The notes beneath the pieces were generated by a model, which made no database searches, had not been told where the DNA came from, and saw only the letters and a program-made list of their open reading frames with translations. The position numbers and the translations under genes were made by a program. From Micromonospora sp. NBC_01813 (lineage in GTDB: Bacteria > Actinomycetota > Actinomycetes > Mycobacteriales > Micromonosporaceae): 64,000 bases of DNA. The stretch covers positions 5,269,001 through 5,333,000 of the forward strand of contig NZ_CP109067.1 of assembly GCF_035917335.1 (NCBI RefSeq). The letters are read 5' to 3'. Below are positions 16,225-24,988 of the stretch, piece by piece (the stretch's first letter is position 1; every line of letters begins with the position of its first letter).

Positions 16225-17243
16225 CGACGACGACGTTCGTCGAGCAGGTCGATGACCGTCGCGACGACGCGGTCCAGCCGTTTCGGGTCGCCGATCAGGT
16301 CGGCGGCCAGGTTGAGCCCGCCCGGGTCCTCGCCCGGCATCTGCTCCAGGTCACCGGCGGCGGGCAGGGTGCCGAACACGACCGCCAGCACCTCGGGCAC
16401 GACGTGGCGGAGCTCCTCGCCACGCTCGGCCCGCCGGGTGATGACGTCGATCGCCCGCGCGGCCAACTCCTGCAGCAGCGCCTCGTCCCGGTCGTACGGC
16501 GTGACGAGGGCGAGTGGCTCCGGATCGGCGTGTCCACCATCGACGCCACGGGACGGGAACCAGACCGGAGCCTGCTTTCTCCCCAGCGGCCGTTCCACGT
16601 ACTTGTCGTGCCAGGCGGGACGGTGCCGCATCGCGGCCAGCACCATCTCGATCTCGGCGGCGACCACCGATTCACCGGCGGTGTGATCGCCGGTGACGAT
16701 GCCGCGCTGCTCGGTCCACGCGGCCAGCGGCCACAGCGAAGCGCCGGCCGTCGCGTCGGTGCCAACCCAGTCGAGGATCGCCTTGGCCAGAGCGACGAGC
16801 CAGACGTCCCGGTCGAGCGCCTGGGCGAGCCAGGTCGCGACGCGGGGCCGCTGCGGCGCACCGCGTTCGCCACGGCGACGCCGGTGACCATCCACGGTGG
16901 CCTGACGCAGCCGTACGGTGAGCCAACCCTCGAGGTTGTCGACCGGCGCGGTGGCGTATGCGAACAGGTACCGCACCGCGGCTTCGACGTCGTCGTGGAA
17001 CCGGTCCAGGCAGTCGGACGCCAGCCGCTGTACGCCGGCCGCGCACTGGTGGTGGCCCCGATTGCGTTCGACCTGCCGGGTGACCCGGAGGAACACCAGC
17101 GGCCAGACGATCTCCGTCGCTCCCGCCCACAGGCGACGTCGTTCCTCCCCTGACGCCTTTTCGAAGTAGTTCACCAACTCGCCTTCGCCAGTCAGTCGAC
17201 GTACGTGATCCGCTGCGCGAGACGGGTTTTCGTTATCGGCCAC
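16221..17243 (-). CDS. Sigma-region-2-like protein, copy B
   Basis: A 340-residue protein with no known name. Residues 80-125 look like sigma-factor region 2: DCLDRFHDDVEAAVRYLF, then NLEGWLTVRL and ATVDGHRRRRG. This resembles the D-x-E-x-x-V, N-x-x-x-W and D-x-x-R-R-R pattern of region 2.1-2.3. No region 4 helix-turn-helix follows. Instead come QRPRVATWLAQALDRDVWLV, a helical middle, KYVERPLGRKQAP near 220 and a C-terminal helical part. Copy A at 23346-24368 is a paralogue of the same length. The GTG start at 17243 is chosen for GGAGGAG 6 bases upstream. It could be an anti-sigma-like adaptor, a decoy or a divergent RNA polymerase binder; this is inferred. Confidence 0.8.
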   Translation of the reverse strand: MADNENPSRAADHVRRLTGEGELVNYFEKASGEERRRLWAGATEIVWPLVFLRVTRQVERNRGHHQCAAGVQRLASDCLDRFHDDVEAAVRYLFAYATAPVDNLEGWLTVRLRQATVDGHRRRRGERGAPQRPRVATWLAQALDRDVWLVALAKAILDWVGTDATAGASLWPLAAWTEQRGIVTGDHTAGESVVAAEIEMVLAAMRHRPAWHDKYVERPLGRKQAPVWFPSRGVDGGHADPEPLALVTPYDRDEALLQELAARAIDVITRRAERGEELRHVVPEVLAVVFGTLPAAGDLEQMPGEDPGGLNLAADLIGDPKRLDRVVATVIDLLDERRRR

Positions 17244-17468
17244 CGCAAACTCCTCCGGGTCGACGCTGCTCGTCGACGCACCTTCCCGAGGGCACGCCGC
17301 GATCGCGCGGCATTGACACCGCGCCAATCGGGCAATCACCGGGAGCTGATCGGGTGCGCTTGTCGACGACTGCATCGATCGTCATTCGTGGGAGGAGGCC
17401 ACGCCAAGCGTCACGGGAGAAGATACCGAGAACTACGTAAGCGCCCCGTCGGCCGGGAGAATACGTAC

Positions 17469-17497
17469 GGGCCGGGTTCCGTATCGGAACCCGGCCC
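17469..17497 (-). terminator. Terminator separating the two modules
   Basis: A perfect 13-base stem (arms 17469-17481 and 17485-17497) with a 3-base loop lies just after the stop of the small protein gene. It splits the minus-strand island into a caspase module upstream and a CHAT module downstream. The 17244-17468 stretch between this hairpin and the sigma-like copy B start has no gene and should hold the second module's promoter. Confidence 0.8.
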
Positions 17498-17512
17498 GCT
17501 GCCTCACCAGCG

Positions 17513-17737
17513 TCAGGACATCTCGCTGGGGCGCGGCCCCGGGTCGAAGTCGAGGACGACGGCGGAGGTGGCCGCACCGTTGAGGAAGACGGTGACGCGG
17601 CGCCCGGCGGCGTCGTAGAGCTTCAGCTCCACCGACGTACGGTTGGTCATCGCCTCTCGGACCAGCCGGACCACGTCCGGCGCGTCGGCGTCGGCGATGC
17701 TCCACGTCGACTGGCCGATGCTGAGTTTCTTGGTCAT
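17513..17737 (-). CDS. Small hypothetical protein of the caspase module
   Basis: A 74-residue protein beginning MTKKLSIGQSTWSIADADA. It alternates beta-prone and helical segments: a VVRLVREAMTNR helix, then SVELKLYDAAGRRVTVFLNG and SAVVLDFDPG. This suggests a compact alpha/beta fold. GGGAG precedes the ATG at 17737 by about 6 bases; an in-frame GTG at 17755 would add MEREFE. I do not recognise the family. It is last in the caspase transcription unit, directly before the terminator, so it may be a partner, substrate or inhibitor of the caspase. Confidence 0.75.
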   Translation of the reverse strand: MTKKLSIGQSTWSIADADAPDVVRLVREAMTNRTSVELKLYDAAGRRVTVFLNGAATSAVVLDFDPGPRPSEMS

Positions 17738-17811
17738 TTCAAACTCCCTTTCCACAGATGTACCCGCGAACGAGTAGTTCCGACATGCGTGCCCGACCGT
17801 CTCGGTGGTGC

Positions 17812-20334
17812 TCAGGCCACTTCGTCGATCGAGAACGTGAACGAGAAATCCTGCGGCTGCCGCACGTGGCGGCCGATCCCGTACTGTTCCTGAGCCAGCA
17901 GGGAGGTGCGATACAGGCCGATGCTCGAACCCACGGCCTTGCTCAACAGTTCGTAGGCCGTATTGACCAGCACCGCGCCGGCACCGACGGCCGCCACCGC
18001 GGCGGCCGCCTGTGGCGCGGCCACCGCGAGGCCGACCAGCTGGGTGCCGGCCGCCTGCACCAGCGGGTTGGTCAGTTTCTCCTGCAGCAGTTCGCCAAGG
18101 GCGAGACTGCCGGTCGTGTCACGCGACACCCAGACCGCGATGTCGAGATAGTCCACCACCGGACCGTGGTAGATCAGCACGTTGTCGATCGGGAGCCGCT
18201 CACCGTCACCGATCTTGCTGCACCGGATGGTCTCCGCGCGGTAGGCCGGCTGGTCGGCGGCTCCGCCGGTGAGCACGACCGCGTCCACCCGGATGTCGGC
18301 GTTGCCGAAGGCGCGGTTGCGGTGCACAGTCAGCTCCGCGATCCGCACGGCGACCCTGGTCGGTGTCACGCTGCGGGTGGACAGCAACCGCACCTGCCGC
18401 TGCGGCCGGTCGTCGACCAGGAACTCCGCCCGCTCGGCGGTCGGCGGCGCGGTCGGACTCACCATGAAGTCGATCGGCGCCACGGCGAACCGAACGTCTG
18501 CGGCCGGCGCGGCACCGACCTCGCGGCTCGCCCCGGTCGCGATCTGGCTCAACAGGCGTCCCAGACTCGACCCGTCACCGAAGCGACGAGGCACGTCGCG
18601 GACACCACGCTGCTGCAGCACCCCGACGTCGACCGGCTTGTCGCTGATCAGCGCGAGGACGGTCTCCGGGCGCACGACGGTGGCGTCGATTCCCTCCGGC
18701 CACGTCACCTCGACACCGGTCAGCCGCTGCTGGTCGTGGTTCCAGCCGTAGGTGTACGACGCGCCAGGAGTGAGCCGGACACCGCCGTGATCGGCGGCGG
18801 TCAGCACCGCGATACGCGACGAGATGCCGATGTCGACAAGTGAGGCGTACACCGTCTGCTGGCCGTCGTTGCGCAGCCGGACGTAGATGCGCTCCGCGTC
18901 GTCGGCGAACAGCAGCTCGCCCGACCGGGCAAGTGGCTCCGGCTGGCCGTCGCGTACCCGCCCCCACTCGAGCACCACGTCGTGGAACAGCGGGCGGTCC
19001 GGATCGCCCTGCAGCTGGCGCAACGCGGTCGCCTGGGCGATCCGCTGCAGGTTGGCGGTGATCGAGGTGATCCCGAGGGGGGTCGCCGGGTACGGCTCGT
19101 GCAGCGGTCCGCTCTCGTCCCGTACCACCAGTTTGTGGTCGGCGTCGACGACGACCTCGACGGTGGCCGCCCCGTCCGTGTCCGGGTCTGCTGGCCGCAG
19201 CAGCGGCCGCAACGACATGGCGTCGATCAGCCCTGCGGTCACCGGCGAGTCCGCTGGCAGCCGGACCGGCAGCGCCGGCGCTGCCGCGTGGGTGCGGTAC
19301 GCCCGGGCATCGGGCGGCAGCGACCGTCCCGCGATCGCCGGACGCACCTGCGCCGACGCCATCGTGGGCAGGAGCCGGTCGACGGTCGCGGTGCCGATCG
19401 CCGGGCCGTCCTGCGGGCCGGCGACGTCACTCGGCATGATCGCGAACTCGTCGCCGATCCCGACGCCGAGTAGCGGCGCACCGAGCAGTTCGATGCGCTC
19501 CGGTGCGGTCACCACAATCGGCAGACTGTCCAGCAGGTCCAGATCGGTGGTCTCGAAGGGCTGCCGGCTGGACGGCCCTTGCGCCTCCGGCCGCTGGGCG
19601 GGCTCGAAGTTCTGCACCTCGCGGCGCACCGCGTCGAGCAGCGTCGACCAGTTCACCCGCAGCCCCACCGTGTCCCGGATCGCCCGGGTCAACGCGTCGG
19701 TGAACAGTCCCATCTGCACGCTGTCGCGGTTGGCGGTCTCGTAGGCGGACTCCCACGGCGCGCAGGCGACCACGCGGACCGCGTGCGGGTTGGCGACCAG
19801 CGGGCGCCGGTGCACCGGCAGTCCGGCGGCCACCAGCCGGGCATCGTGCTCGCGGACGGTCTCGTACGTCGGCCGCCAGCGCTGCGGCACCGGCCGGATC
19901 AACCCCTTGACCTGAGCGCCGGTACGGGACATGTGCGCGGCGTGGCAGCAGTCGTGGATGACCGTGACGTTGCAGGTGACGTCAGTCAGCCGCTTGAGCA
20001 GCACGGACTGTTCGACGCCGGTGACACCGCGAAAGTCGTCCTCGACGGAGGTGTCGTAGTCGTCCGGCACTATGAACTGCAGGTCCGGTCCGTCTGGCGT
20101 CAGCAGTCGGCCGCCGTGTCCGCTGAAGTAGACGACGACGGCGTCGTCGGGCTTGGCGTCCGTGATCAACTTCTCGTACGCGTCGAGGATTCGCGCCCGG
20201 GTGGCGTCCGGCGTGACCAGCCGTTCGATCAGGAAGCCACGCTGCGCCAGGGCCAACCCCATCGCCGTGACGTCGTTGAGCACACCGCTCAGGCCGTTGG
20301 TCTGGGCACCGATCAAAAGAGCCTTCCGCGTCAT
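17812..20334 (-). CDS. Caspase-like (peptidase C14/metacaspase) protein
   Basis: An 840-residue protein. The N-terminal 1-240 region is a caspase fold starting MTRKALLIGAQTNGLSG. The catalytic His73 lies in VVVYFSGHGGRL and the catalytic Cys130 in VTVIHDCCHAAH. Residues 250-700 are mainly beta-rich with no family I can name. Near the C-terminus an Ala/Val-rich stretch (LVGLAVAAPQAAAAVAAVGA, from about 764) could insert in a membrane or pack as a helical hairpin. The protein ends with SIGLYRTSLLAQEQYGIGRH. Bacterial caspase homologues of this kind cleave after basic or acidic residues to trigger cell death. The ATG at 20334 is chosen because the fold begins there; longer upstream sequence is a shadow. 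It lies 32 bases after the LuxR-ATPase gene. Confidence 0.9.
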   Translation of the reverse strand: MTRKALLIGAQTNGLSGVLNDVTAMGLALAQRGFLIERLVTPDATRARILDAYEKLITDAKPDDAVVVYFSGHGGRLLTPDGPDLQFIVPDDYDTSVEDDFRGVTGVEQSVLLKRLTDVTCNVTVIHDCCHAAHMSRTGAQVKGLIRPVPQRWRPTYETVREHDARLVAAGLPVHRRPLVANPHAVRVVACAPWESAYETANRDSVQMGLFTDALTRAIRDTVGLRVNWSTLLDAVRREVQNFEPAQRPEAQGPSSRQPFETTDLDLLDSLPIVVTAPERIELLGAPLLGVGIGDEFAIMPSDVAGPQDGPAIGTATVDRLLPTMASAQVRPAIAGRSLPPDARAYRTHAAAPALPVRLPADSPVTAGLIDAMSLRPLLRPADPDTDGAATVEVVVDADHKLVVRDESGPLHEPYPATPLGITSITANLQRIAQATALRQLQGDPDRPLFHDVVLEWGRVRDGQPEPLARSGELLFADDAERIYVRLRNDGQQTVYASLVDIGISSRIAVLTAADHGGVRLTPGASYTYGWNHDQQRLTGVEVTWPEGIDATVVRPETVLALISDKPVDVGVLQQRGVRDVPRRFGDGSSLGRLLSQIATGASREVGAAPAADVRFAVAPIDFMVSPTAPPTAERAEFLVDDRPQRQVRLLSTRSVTPTRVAVRIAELTVHRNRAFGNADIRVDAVVLTGGAADQPAYRAETIRCSKIGDGERLPIDNVLIYHGPVVDYLDIAVWVSRDTTGSLALGELLQEKLTNPLVQAAGTQLVGLAVAAPQAAAAVAAVGAGAVLVNTAYELLSKAVGSSIGLYRTSLLAQEQYGIGRHVRQPQDFSFTFSIDEVA

Positions 20335-20366
20335 GCTCGTCTCTGACGGACGAACGCGCGATGGGC

Positions 20367-23303
20367 TCAGTCGAAGAGACGCTCCCGGTTGGCAAGGGCG
20401 ACCGCCTCGACCGAGGAATGGACGCCGAGTTTGCGGTACACACTGCCGAGCTGCGTCTGCACGGTCCGGATCACCACCGTGCGGGCGGCGGCGATCCGGG
20501 CAGGGCCGTACCCCTCGCACAGCAGGCGCAGGGTGTCCAACTCGGCCGGGGTCAGGTCGTACGGGTACTTGGTCGCCGCCGGTCGATCGGCCAGGTCCAG
20601 GTCCAGTTTGCGCGCCAACTCGACCACCACGTCGCACAGTGGCCCGGCCCCCAGCGACTTCGCCACCAGGTACGCCTCCCGGGCCCGCTGGCGGGCCGCG
20701 TCTCGATCACCGGCGGCGTGCGCGGCGACGGCTTGCCGCCACCGGGCGTACGCCGCTGGGTACGGCCGGTCCAGCTTCACCCAGCCCGCGGCGACCTCGC
20801 CCCACACCGTGGCGCTGTCGGCGGCCCGCAGGCGCCGCCGTTCCGCCTTGCACAGTCGAACGAGCTGCACCACCTCGCCGCCCGCCGGCCCAGCCACCGA
20901 CGACTGCGACTGCGACTGCTCAGCCTGTCGAGCCAGCAGGGCGAGCCGGTCGCCGACGGTGATCGCGACCGCCCGGTACGCATCGGACGCCGCCGCCCGA
21001 TCGGCCGCGCACCGCAGGCCCAGCACACACAGCCGCAGCACTTCCAGTCCGTTCTCCCCGTCCTGTACCGCCGCCAGCCCGCGCTCGACCTCCTCGGCCG
21101 CGCCGGCGAAATCGTCCTGCCAGAGCGCCAACTCCGCCCGTACGGCGTGCAGCGGCCCGAGAAAACGGGGATCCTTGCCGTGTTCGACATTGTCGATCGA
21201 GACAAGAAGCTCCCGGGCCTGTGCGTGTTCCCCCCGCGCCACTTTGATCTCGGCGAGGGTGAGGCGCGGGTAGAGGCTCTCCTCCGGCCGCCGATCCGAC
21301 GACACCTCGGTGACGATCTTCTCGGCTTCCTCCCACTCGCCCAACAGCAGCAGCGCCGCGCTGGCGTTGTTGGCCAACACGCCACCTTGCCGGGTGTTCG
21401 CCAGGTGGAGCTTGCGTGCCTCCGCCAGCCCACTCATCGCGGCGCTCGCCGATTCCCGGGTCCGGCCGGCGTGCTCCAGGACAAGCCCGAGGTTGCCGTA
21501 CGCCCGCAGCAGGTCCTCGATGTGGTCGACCGACCGGGCGATCTCCAGCGCGGCGCGCAGCCTGACCTCACCCTCCGGGTCGCCCAGCATGCCGAGGGCG
21601 AGGCCGGAGATGTTCAGCGCCCGGCCCTCCTCGGCGCGCGCACCGACGTCCCTCGCCATGGTCAGCGCCGCAGCGGCCATGTGGTGGCCGTCCGCGTACC
21701 GGCCGGCCTGCAGGTGGGCCAGGGCGAACCCAGCCAGGACCCGCGCTTTGACCGCCGACGCCGGCCCAGCCTCGAGCAACGCGGACGCCTGCCGCAACGC
21801 CGCGACCGAATCGGCCCGCCGCCCGACCTCCCACAGATAGGTGCCACGCCGTTCGTACAACTCGCCGAGCCGGCCCGGATCGGTGCCGTCACCGACCTCC
21901 GCGATGGCCTGCCGGATGTGTGCCAGGGCCCGGTCGACGTGACCGGTCCAGCGGGCCGCCTCGGCCGCCCACAGGAGCACCTGGTCCCGGGACATGCCCG
22001 CCTGCAGCTGCGGATCCGCGACCCGCTGCCACAGCTTCAACGCCCGGGTGAACTGAACCTCCGCCGACGCGAACGCCAGGGTGCGAGCCGCGGTCTCCCC
22101 GGCTTGGACGGCGAAGGAGAGCGCCTGCGGCCACATCCCCGCCTGATACCAGTGACTGGCCTGTTCGGCTACGGCGGAACCCTCGGCGAGGCAGAGTCGC
22201 GAGTCCTCGGCCAGTGCCTGCGCCATGGCCATGTGCAGGTCGACCCGAGTGTCGCGGACCGTCATCTGATACACCACCTCGCGCAGCAACGCGTGCCGGA
22301 ACCGGTACACGTCCTCCTCGTGGCCGGTGACGAGCATCTGCCGGTCGAAGCACTCCTGCAGCGCGTCTCGTAGGGCCTCGCCCGGCAGGCCGCTGACCGT
22401 ACGCAACAGTCGGCGGCTCATCGCCCGACCGGCGACCGCGGCGACCCGGAGGACCCGCAGCGCGTCCTTTCCCAGACCGCCCAACCGGGCGAGGACCACC
22501 GAACTGATGTCGGCCGGCAGCCGGACGTCTTCCGGATTGTCCAGGACGCCGGTCGCCATCAACTGTTCCGCGTAGAACGGAATCCCGTCGGACCATTCCA
22601 GACAACGCTCGATCAGCTCCGGATCGACAGCTTCGTTGGCTGCCGAATTGATGAACCGACGCAGTTCCGGGAGAGTGAAGGCCGGCAGCTCGAGACGTTC
22701 GGTCCGACGCAGGAACGTCGGGCTCGCCAACAGTTGCCACAGCGGGTCGTCCCGGACCAGACCGCCGGAGCGGAAGCTGGCGACCAGCAGCAGTCGCCGG
22801 TTCTCGGCTCGGGTCTGGCCCAGGTGCCGGACCAGGTCGAGCGTGGACGGGTCGGCCCAGTGCAGGTCCTCCAGGATCAGCACCACGGGCGCGTCGGCGG
22901 CGATGCCGTCGAGCATCCGGCGGACGGCAAGAAAGACCTGCTGTGGGGCGGTCATCGAGTCCGCACCGAGCTCGAAGAAGGCGATCAACCGCTCGTACGC
23001 GTCGCCACCGAGAACGGCCGCCCGGCTCTCGCCGTACTCGCGGCCGAACGAGTCCAGCACCTCGAGCAGCGGCCCGTACGGCATGGGATCGCCGAAGTGC
23101 TCCTCGCCCGCGCCGGACAACACGTGAGCGCCGGCGGCCCGGGCCGACTCGGCGAACCGGCTCAACAGCCGGCTCTTGCCGATGCCGGCCTCACCGCCGA
23201 TCAGCACCGTCCGCGCGTGGCCCTGCCGGGCGTCGGTCAGGCGCCGCGCCAGCAGCTCCAACTGATCCGTACGGCCGATGAACTCCGCCTCTGCGGGCAC
23301 CAC
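20367..23303 (-). CDS. Large ATPase-LuxR regulator (MalT/STAND-like)
   Basis: A 978-residue protein. The N-terminal AAA/STAND ATPase begins EAEFIGRTDQLELLARRL, with Walker A LIGGEAGIGKSRLL near 36 and Walker B VVLILEDLHWADPS near 146. A long helical TPR-type sensor region spans about 350-890. The C-terminal LuxR helix-turn-helix (about 913-975) runs from LTPAELDTLRLLCEGYGPAR to VQTQLGSVYRKLGVHSSVEA. Such proteins bind a ligand, oligomerise with ATP and activate transcription. It lies between sigma-like copy A and the caspase gene in the same direction (gaps of 42 and 32 bases), so it may be the dedicated switch for the island. It could also be a neighbour kept for general regulation. Confidence 0.9.
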   Translation of the reverse strand: MVPAEAEFIGRTDQLELLARRLTDARQGHARTVLIGGEAGIGKSRLLSRFAESARAAGAHVLSGAGEEHFGDPMPYGPLLEVLDSFGREYGESRAAVLGGDAYERLIAFFELGADSMTAPQQVFLAVRRMLDGIAADAPVVLILEDLHWADPSTLDLVRHLGQTRAENRRLLLVASFRSGGLVRDDPLWQLLASPTFLRRTERLELPAFTLPELRRFINSAANEAVDPELIERCLEWSDGIPFYAEQLMATGVLDNPEDVRLPADISSVVLARLGGLGKDALRVLRVAAVAGRAMSRRLLRTVSGLPGEALRDALQECFDRQMLVTGHEEDVYRFRHALLREVVYQMTVRDTRVDLHMAMAQALAEDSRLCLAEGSAVAEQASHWYQAGMWPQALSFAVQAGETAARTLAFASAEVQFTRALKLWQRVADPQLQAGMSRDQVLLWAAEAARWTGHVDRALAHIRQAIAEVGDGTDPGRLGELYERRGTYLWEVGRRADSVAALRQASALLEAGPASAVKARVLAGFALAHLQAGRYADGHHMAAAALTMARDVGARAEEGRALNISGLALGMLGDPEGEVRLRAALEIARSVDHIEDLLRAYGNLGLVLEHAGRTRESASAAMSGLAEARKLHLANTRQGGVLANNASAALLLLGEWEEAEKIVTEVSSDRRPEESLYPRLTLAEIKVARGEHAQARELLVSIDNVEHGKDPRFLGPLHAVRAELALWQDDFAGAAEEVERGLAAVQDGENGLEVLRLCVLGLRCAADRAAASDAYRAVAITVGDRLALLARQAEQSQSQSSVAGPAGGEVVQLVRLCKAERRRLRAADSATVWGEVAAGWVKLDRPYPAAYARWRQAVAAHAAGDRDAARQRAREAYLVAKSLGAGPLCDVVVELARKLDLDLADRPAATKYPYDLTPAELDTLRLLCEGYGPARIAAARTVVIRTVQTQLGSVYRKLGVHSSVEAVALANRERLFD

Positions 23304-23345
23304 ACCACCACCTCATCACCTACCGCGGATCGGAGTCCAGTTCGA

Positions 23346-24368
23346 TCATGTCGCCGAGGTGCCGCTGTGGACACCGAGGATGTCGAGGATCGTCGCGACG
23401 AGCCGGTCGAGCTCGGTGGCGTCGCGCAGCACCCGGTCGAGACGATCGTCGTACGCCCGGCCGCCCGCCCCGTGCGGGTCCGTCGTGGCCCCGACATCGG
23501 CGCCGAACACCACGCTCAGCACCTCGACGACGACGGCCCGGGCCGGTTCCCCCCGGGCCAACCTGGCGTTGATGAGCGCGACCGCGTCATGAGCCAACGC
23601 GGTGAGGACCTGCTCCTGCGCGGAGAACACGTCGGTCGGGGTGGGCGGATGGGCGCCGTCGCGATCATCGAGCCGCGCTGCCGCGACCACCGGTGCCTGC
23701 TTGCGGCCGAGTGGCGTCTCCACGTACCTCTCGTACCACTGTGGCCGGCGGTTCATCGCGTCGAGTACGACCCGGATGTCGGCTCGCACGTCGGCCTCAC
23801 CGTAGGCCGACCAGTCGCCGTGGCGCTCGCAGCGCAGTGCGGCCCAGGCCTGGGTCGGCCACAGGTCGTAGCCCGCGGTGCTGGGAACGCCCACCCAGAC
23901 CAGGATCTGGGTAGCCAGATCGATCAGCCAGGGGTCGCCACCCAGTTGCTTCGCGAGCCAGCCCGGTACGCGGGGACGTTGCAGCGCGCCGTCGGCACCT
24001 CGCCGTCGGCGGTGGCCGTCGACGGTGGCCGGGACGAGGCGACTGACGATCCATCCCTCAAGGTTCTCGATCCGCGATCCGGCCCGGCGAATCACGTCGT
24101 CCACGACAGCTTCGACGTCGTTCTGGAACCGGTCGAGGCAGTCGGCGGCCAGCCGACTGATCGACGTCGCGCAGGTGAGATGGCCACGCCGCATTTCGAT
24201 CTTGCGGGTGAGTCCTCGATACACCACGGGCCAGACGATCGAATACGTCGCTCCGGTCAACCGCACTCGGTATGGCCCCGACGCTGTGCCGATCGTGGCC
24301 GCCAGCAGTCCACTGCGTGCGAGGTCACGCACCTCGTCGACGCCATCGGTCTGGGACGATCCGAGCAC
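23346..24368 (-). CDS. Sigma-region-2-like protein, copy A
   Basis: A 340-residue paralogue of the protein encoded at 16221-17243. Shared blocks, in order, are AADCLDRFQNDVEAVVDD, ENLEGWIVSRL, ATVDGHRRRRG, QRPRVPGWLAKQL, DLATQILVWVG, LWPTQAW and YVETPLGRKQAPV. The first three mirror sigma region 2 (core-binding and -10 recognition helices), but no region 4 follows. The GTG start has AGGGGGG at a good distance. It opens the caspase module, while its paralogue opens the CHAT module, so each protease has its own copy. The function is unknown; an adaptor that senses transcription (for example a phage-altered RNA polymerase) is one idea and remains inference. Confidence 0.8.
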   Translation of the reverse strand: MLGSSQTDGVDEVRDLARSGLLAATIGTASGPYRVRLTGATYSIVWPVVYRGLTRKIEMRRGHLTCATSISRLAADCLDRFQNDVEAVVDDVIRRAGSRIENLEGWIVSRLVPATVDGHRRRRGADGALQRPRVPGWLAKQLGGDPWLIDLATQILVWVGVPSTAGYDLWPTQAWAALRCERHGDWSAYGEADVRADIRVVLDAMNRRPQWYERYVETPLGRKQAPVVAAARLDDRDGAHPPTPTDVFSAQEQVLTALAHDAVALINARLARGEPARAVVVEVLSVVFGADVGATTDPHGAGGRAYDDRLDRVLRDATELDRLVATILDILGVHSGTSAT

Positions 24369-24724
24369 CAGGCCCCCCTTTTGGATTGAGCCGCCGAAGC
24401 GGATCTAGCTTGGCCTATCGGGAGTTGCGCCGTAAATGACAGGACGAATCGTCTCGGCCTCCGGTCAGACGGGACGACGAGCGTCTACGTTGGCTCGACA
24501 CGGCGACTCGGTCTACACCGGAGGCGGGTCGGTTGCCCGGACCGGATGAACGATGTAGCCGACAGCAGCGGGTTCGGCAGCAGCGTGTCACCCCTTCGGC
24601 CGAACCCGGTCCGAGCGCGCGGCGTCGTCGTCGAGGATCCAGTGCACGGGGTACCGACCCGTCGACGGTCCGACCAGGCATGCTGGCAGGTAGAACGATC
24701 ACGACTACCCGACGGACGGTCCGC
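24369..24724. promoter_or_regulatory. Divergent intergenic region of the caspase/CHAT island
   Basis: 356 bases separate the start of sigma-like copy A (minus) from the small helical protein (plus). Short open frames here have no protein-like character. The part near 24400-24440 is the most AT-rich and probably holds the minus-strand promoter. No convincing inverted repeat or -35/-10 pair could be fixed by eye. Confidence 0.4.
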
Positions 24725-24988
24725 ATGCCCGACGCCGCAGTGCCACCCACCGAGCCGCCCCACGCGCCGGTCGAGGAGCTGACCGGATACCTGCTGGCGG
24801 AGTTGCGCGCGGCGGGGTCGACAGCCGTACGAGCCGGAGCCGAACCCGCCGCGGTGACCGCCGACCTCGACGAGCGGCTGCGCCGGGTCCAGGCGATGTT
24901 GGCGGCGGTCGAGGACGCCACGCCAGCCGTCGCCCCGGACGGACCACCGCTCTGGCATGATCACCCCGATGCAGTCCCCCCGCGTTGA
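24725..24988 (+). CDS. Small helical protein, homologue of the CHAT-module small protein
   Basis: An 87-residue protein with a Pro-rich start (MPDAAVPPTEPPHAPVEEL), a helical core YLLAELRAAGSTAVRAGAEP, then AAVTADLDERLRRVQAMLAA and a Pro/His-rich tail. The core matches the 62-residue protein encoded at 10328-10516 (GADPDDVRADLDRRLRDIRR). It lies divergent from sigma-like copy A and so probably belongs to the caspase module. Its 3' end overlaps the next gene by 32 bases. The start is a choice between the ATG at 24725 and an in-frame ATG at 24680; neither has a strong ribosome site. Confidence 0.65.
   Translation: MPDAAVPPTEPPHAPVEELTGYLLAELRAAGSTAVRAGAEPAAVTADLDERLRRVQAMLAAVEDATPAVAPDGPPLWHDHPDAVPPR

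Noticed and set aside
24533-24724. Longer N-terminus for the small helical protein
   Set aside because: The added residues are Arg/Ser/Thr-rich without family similarity, and the homologous core is complete from 24725.
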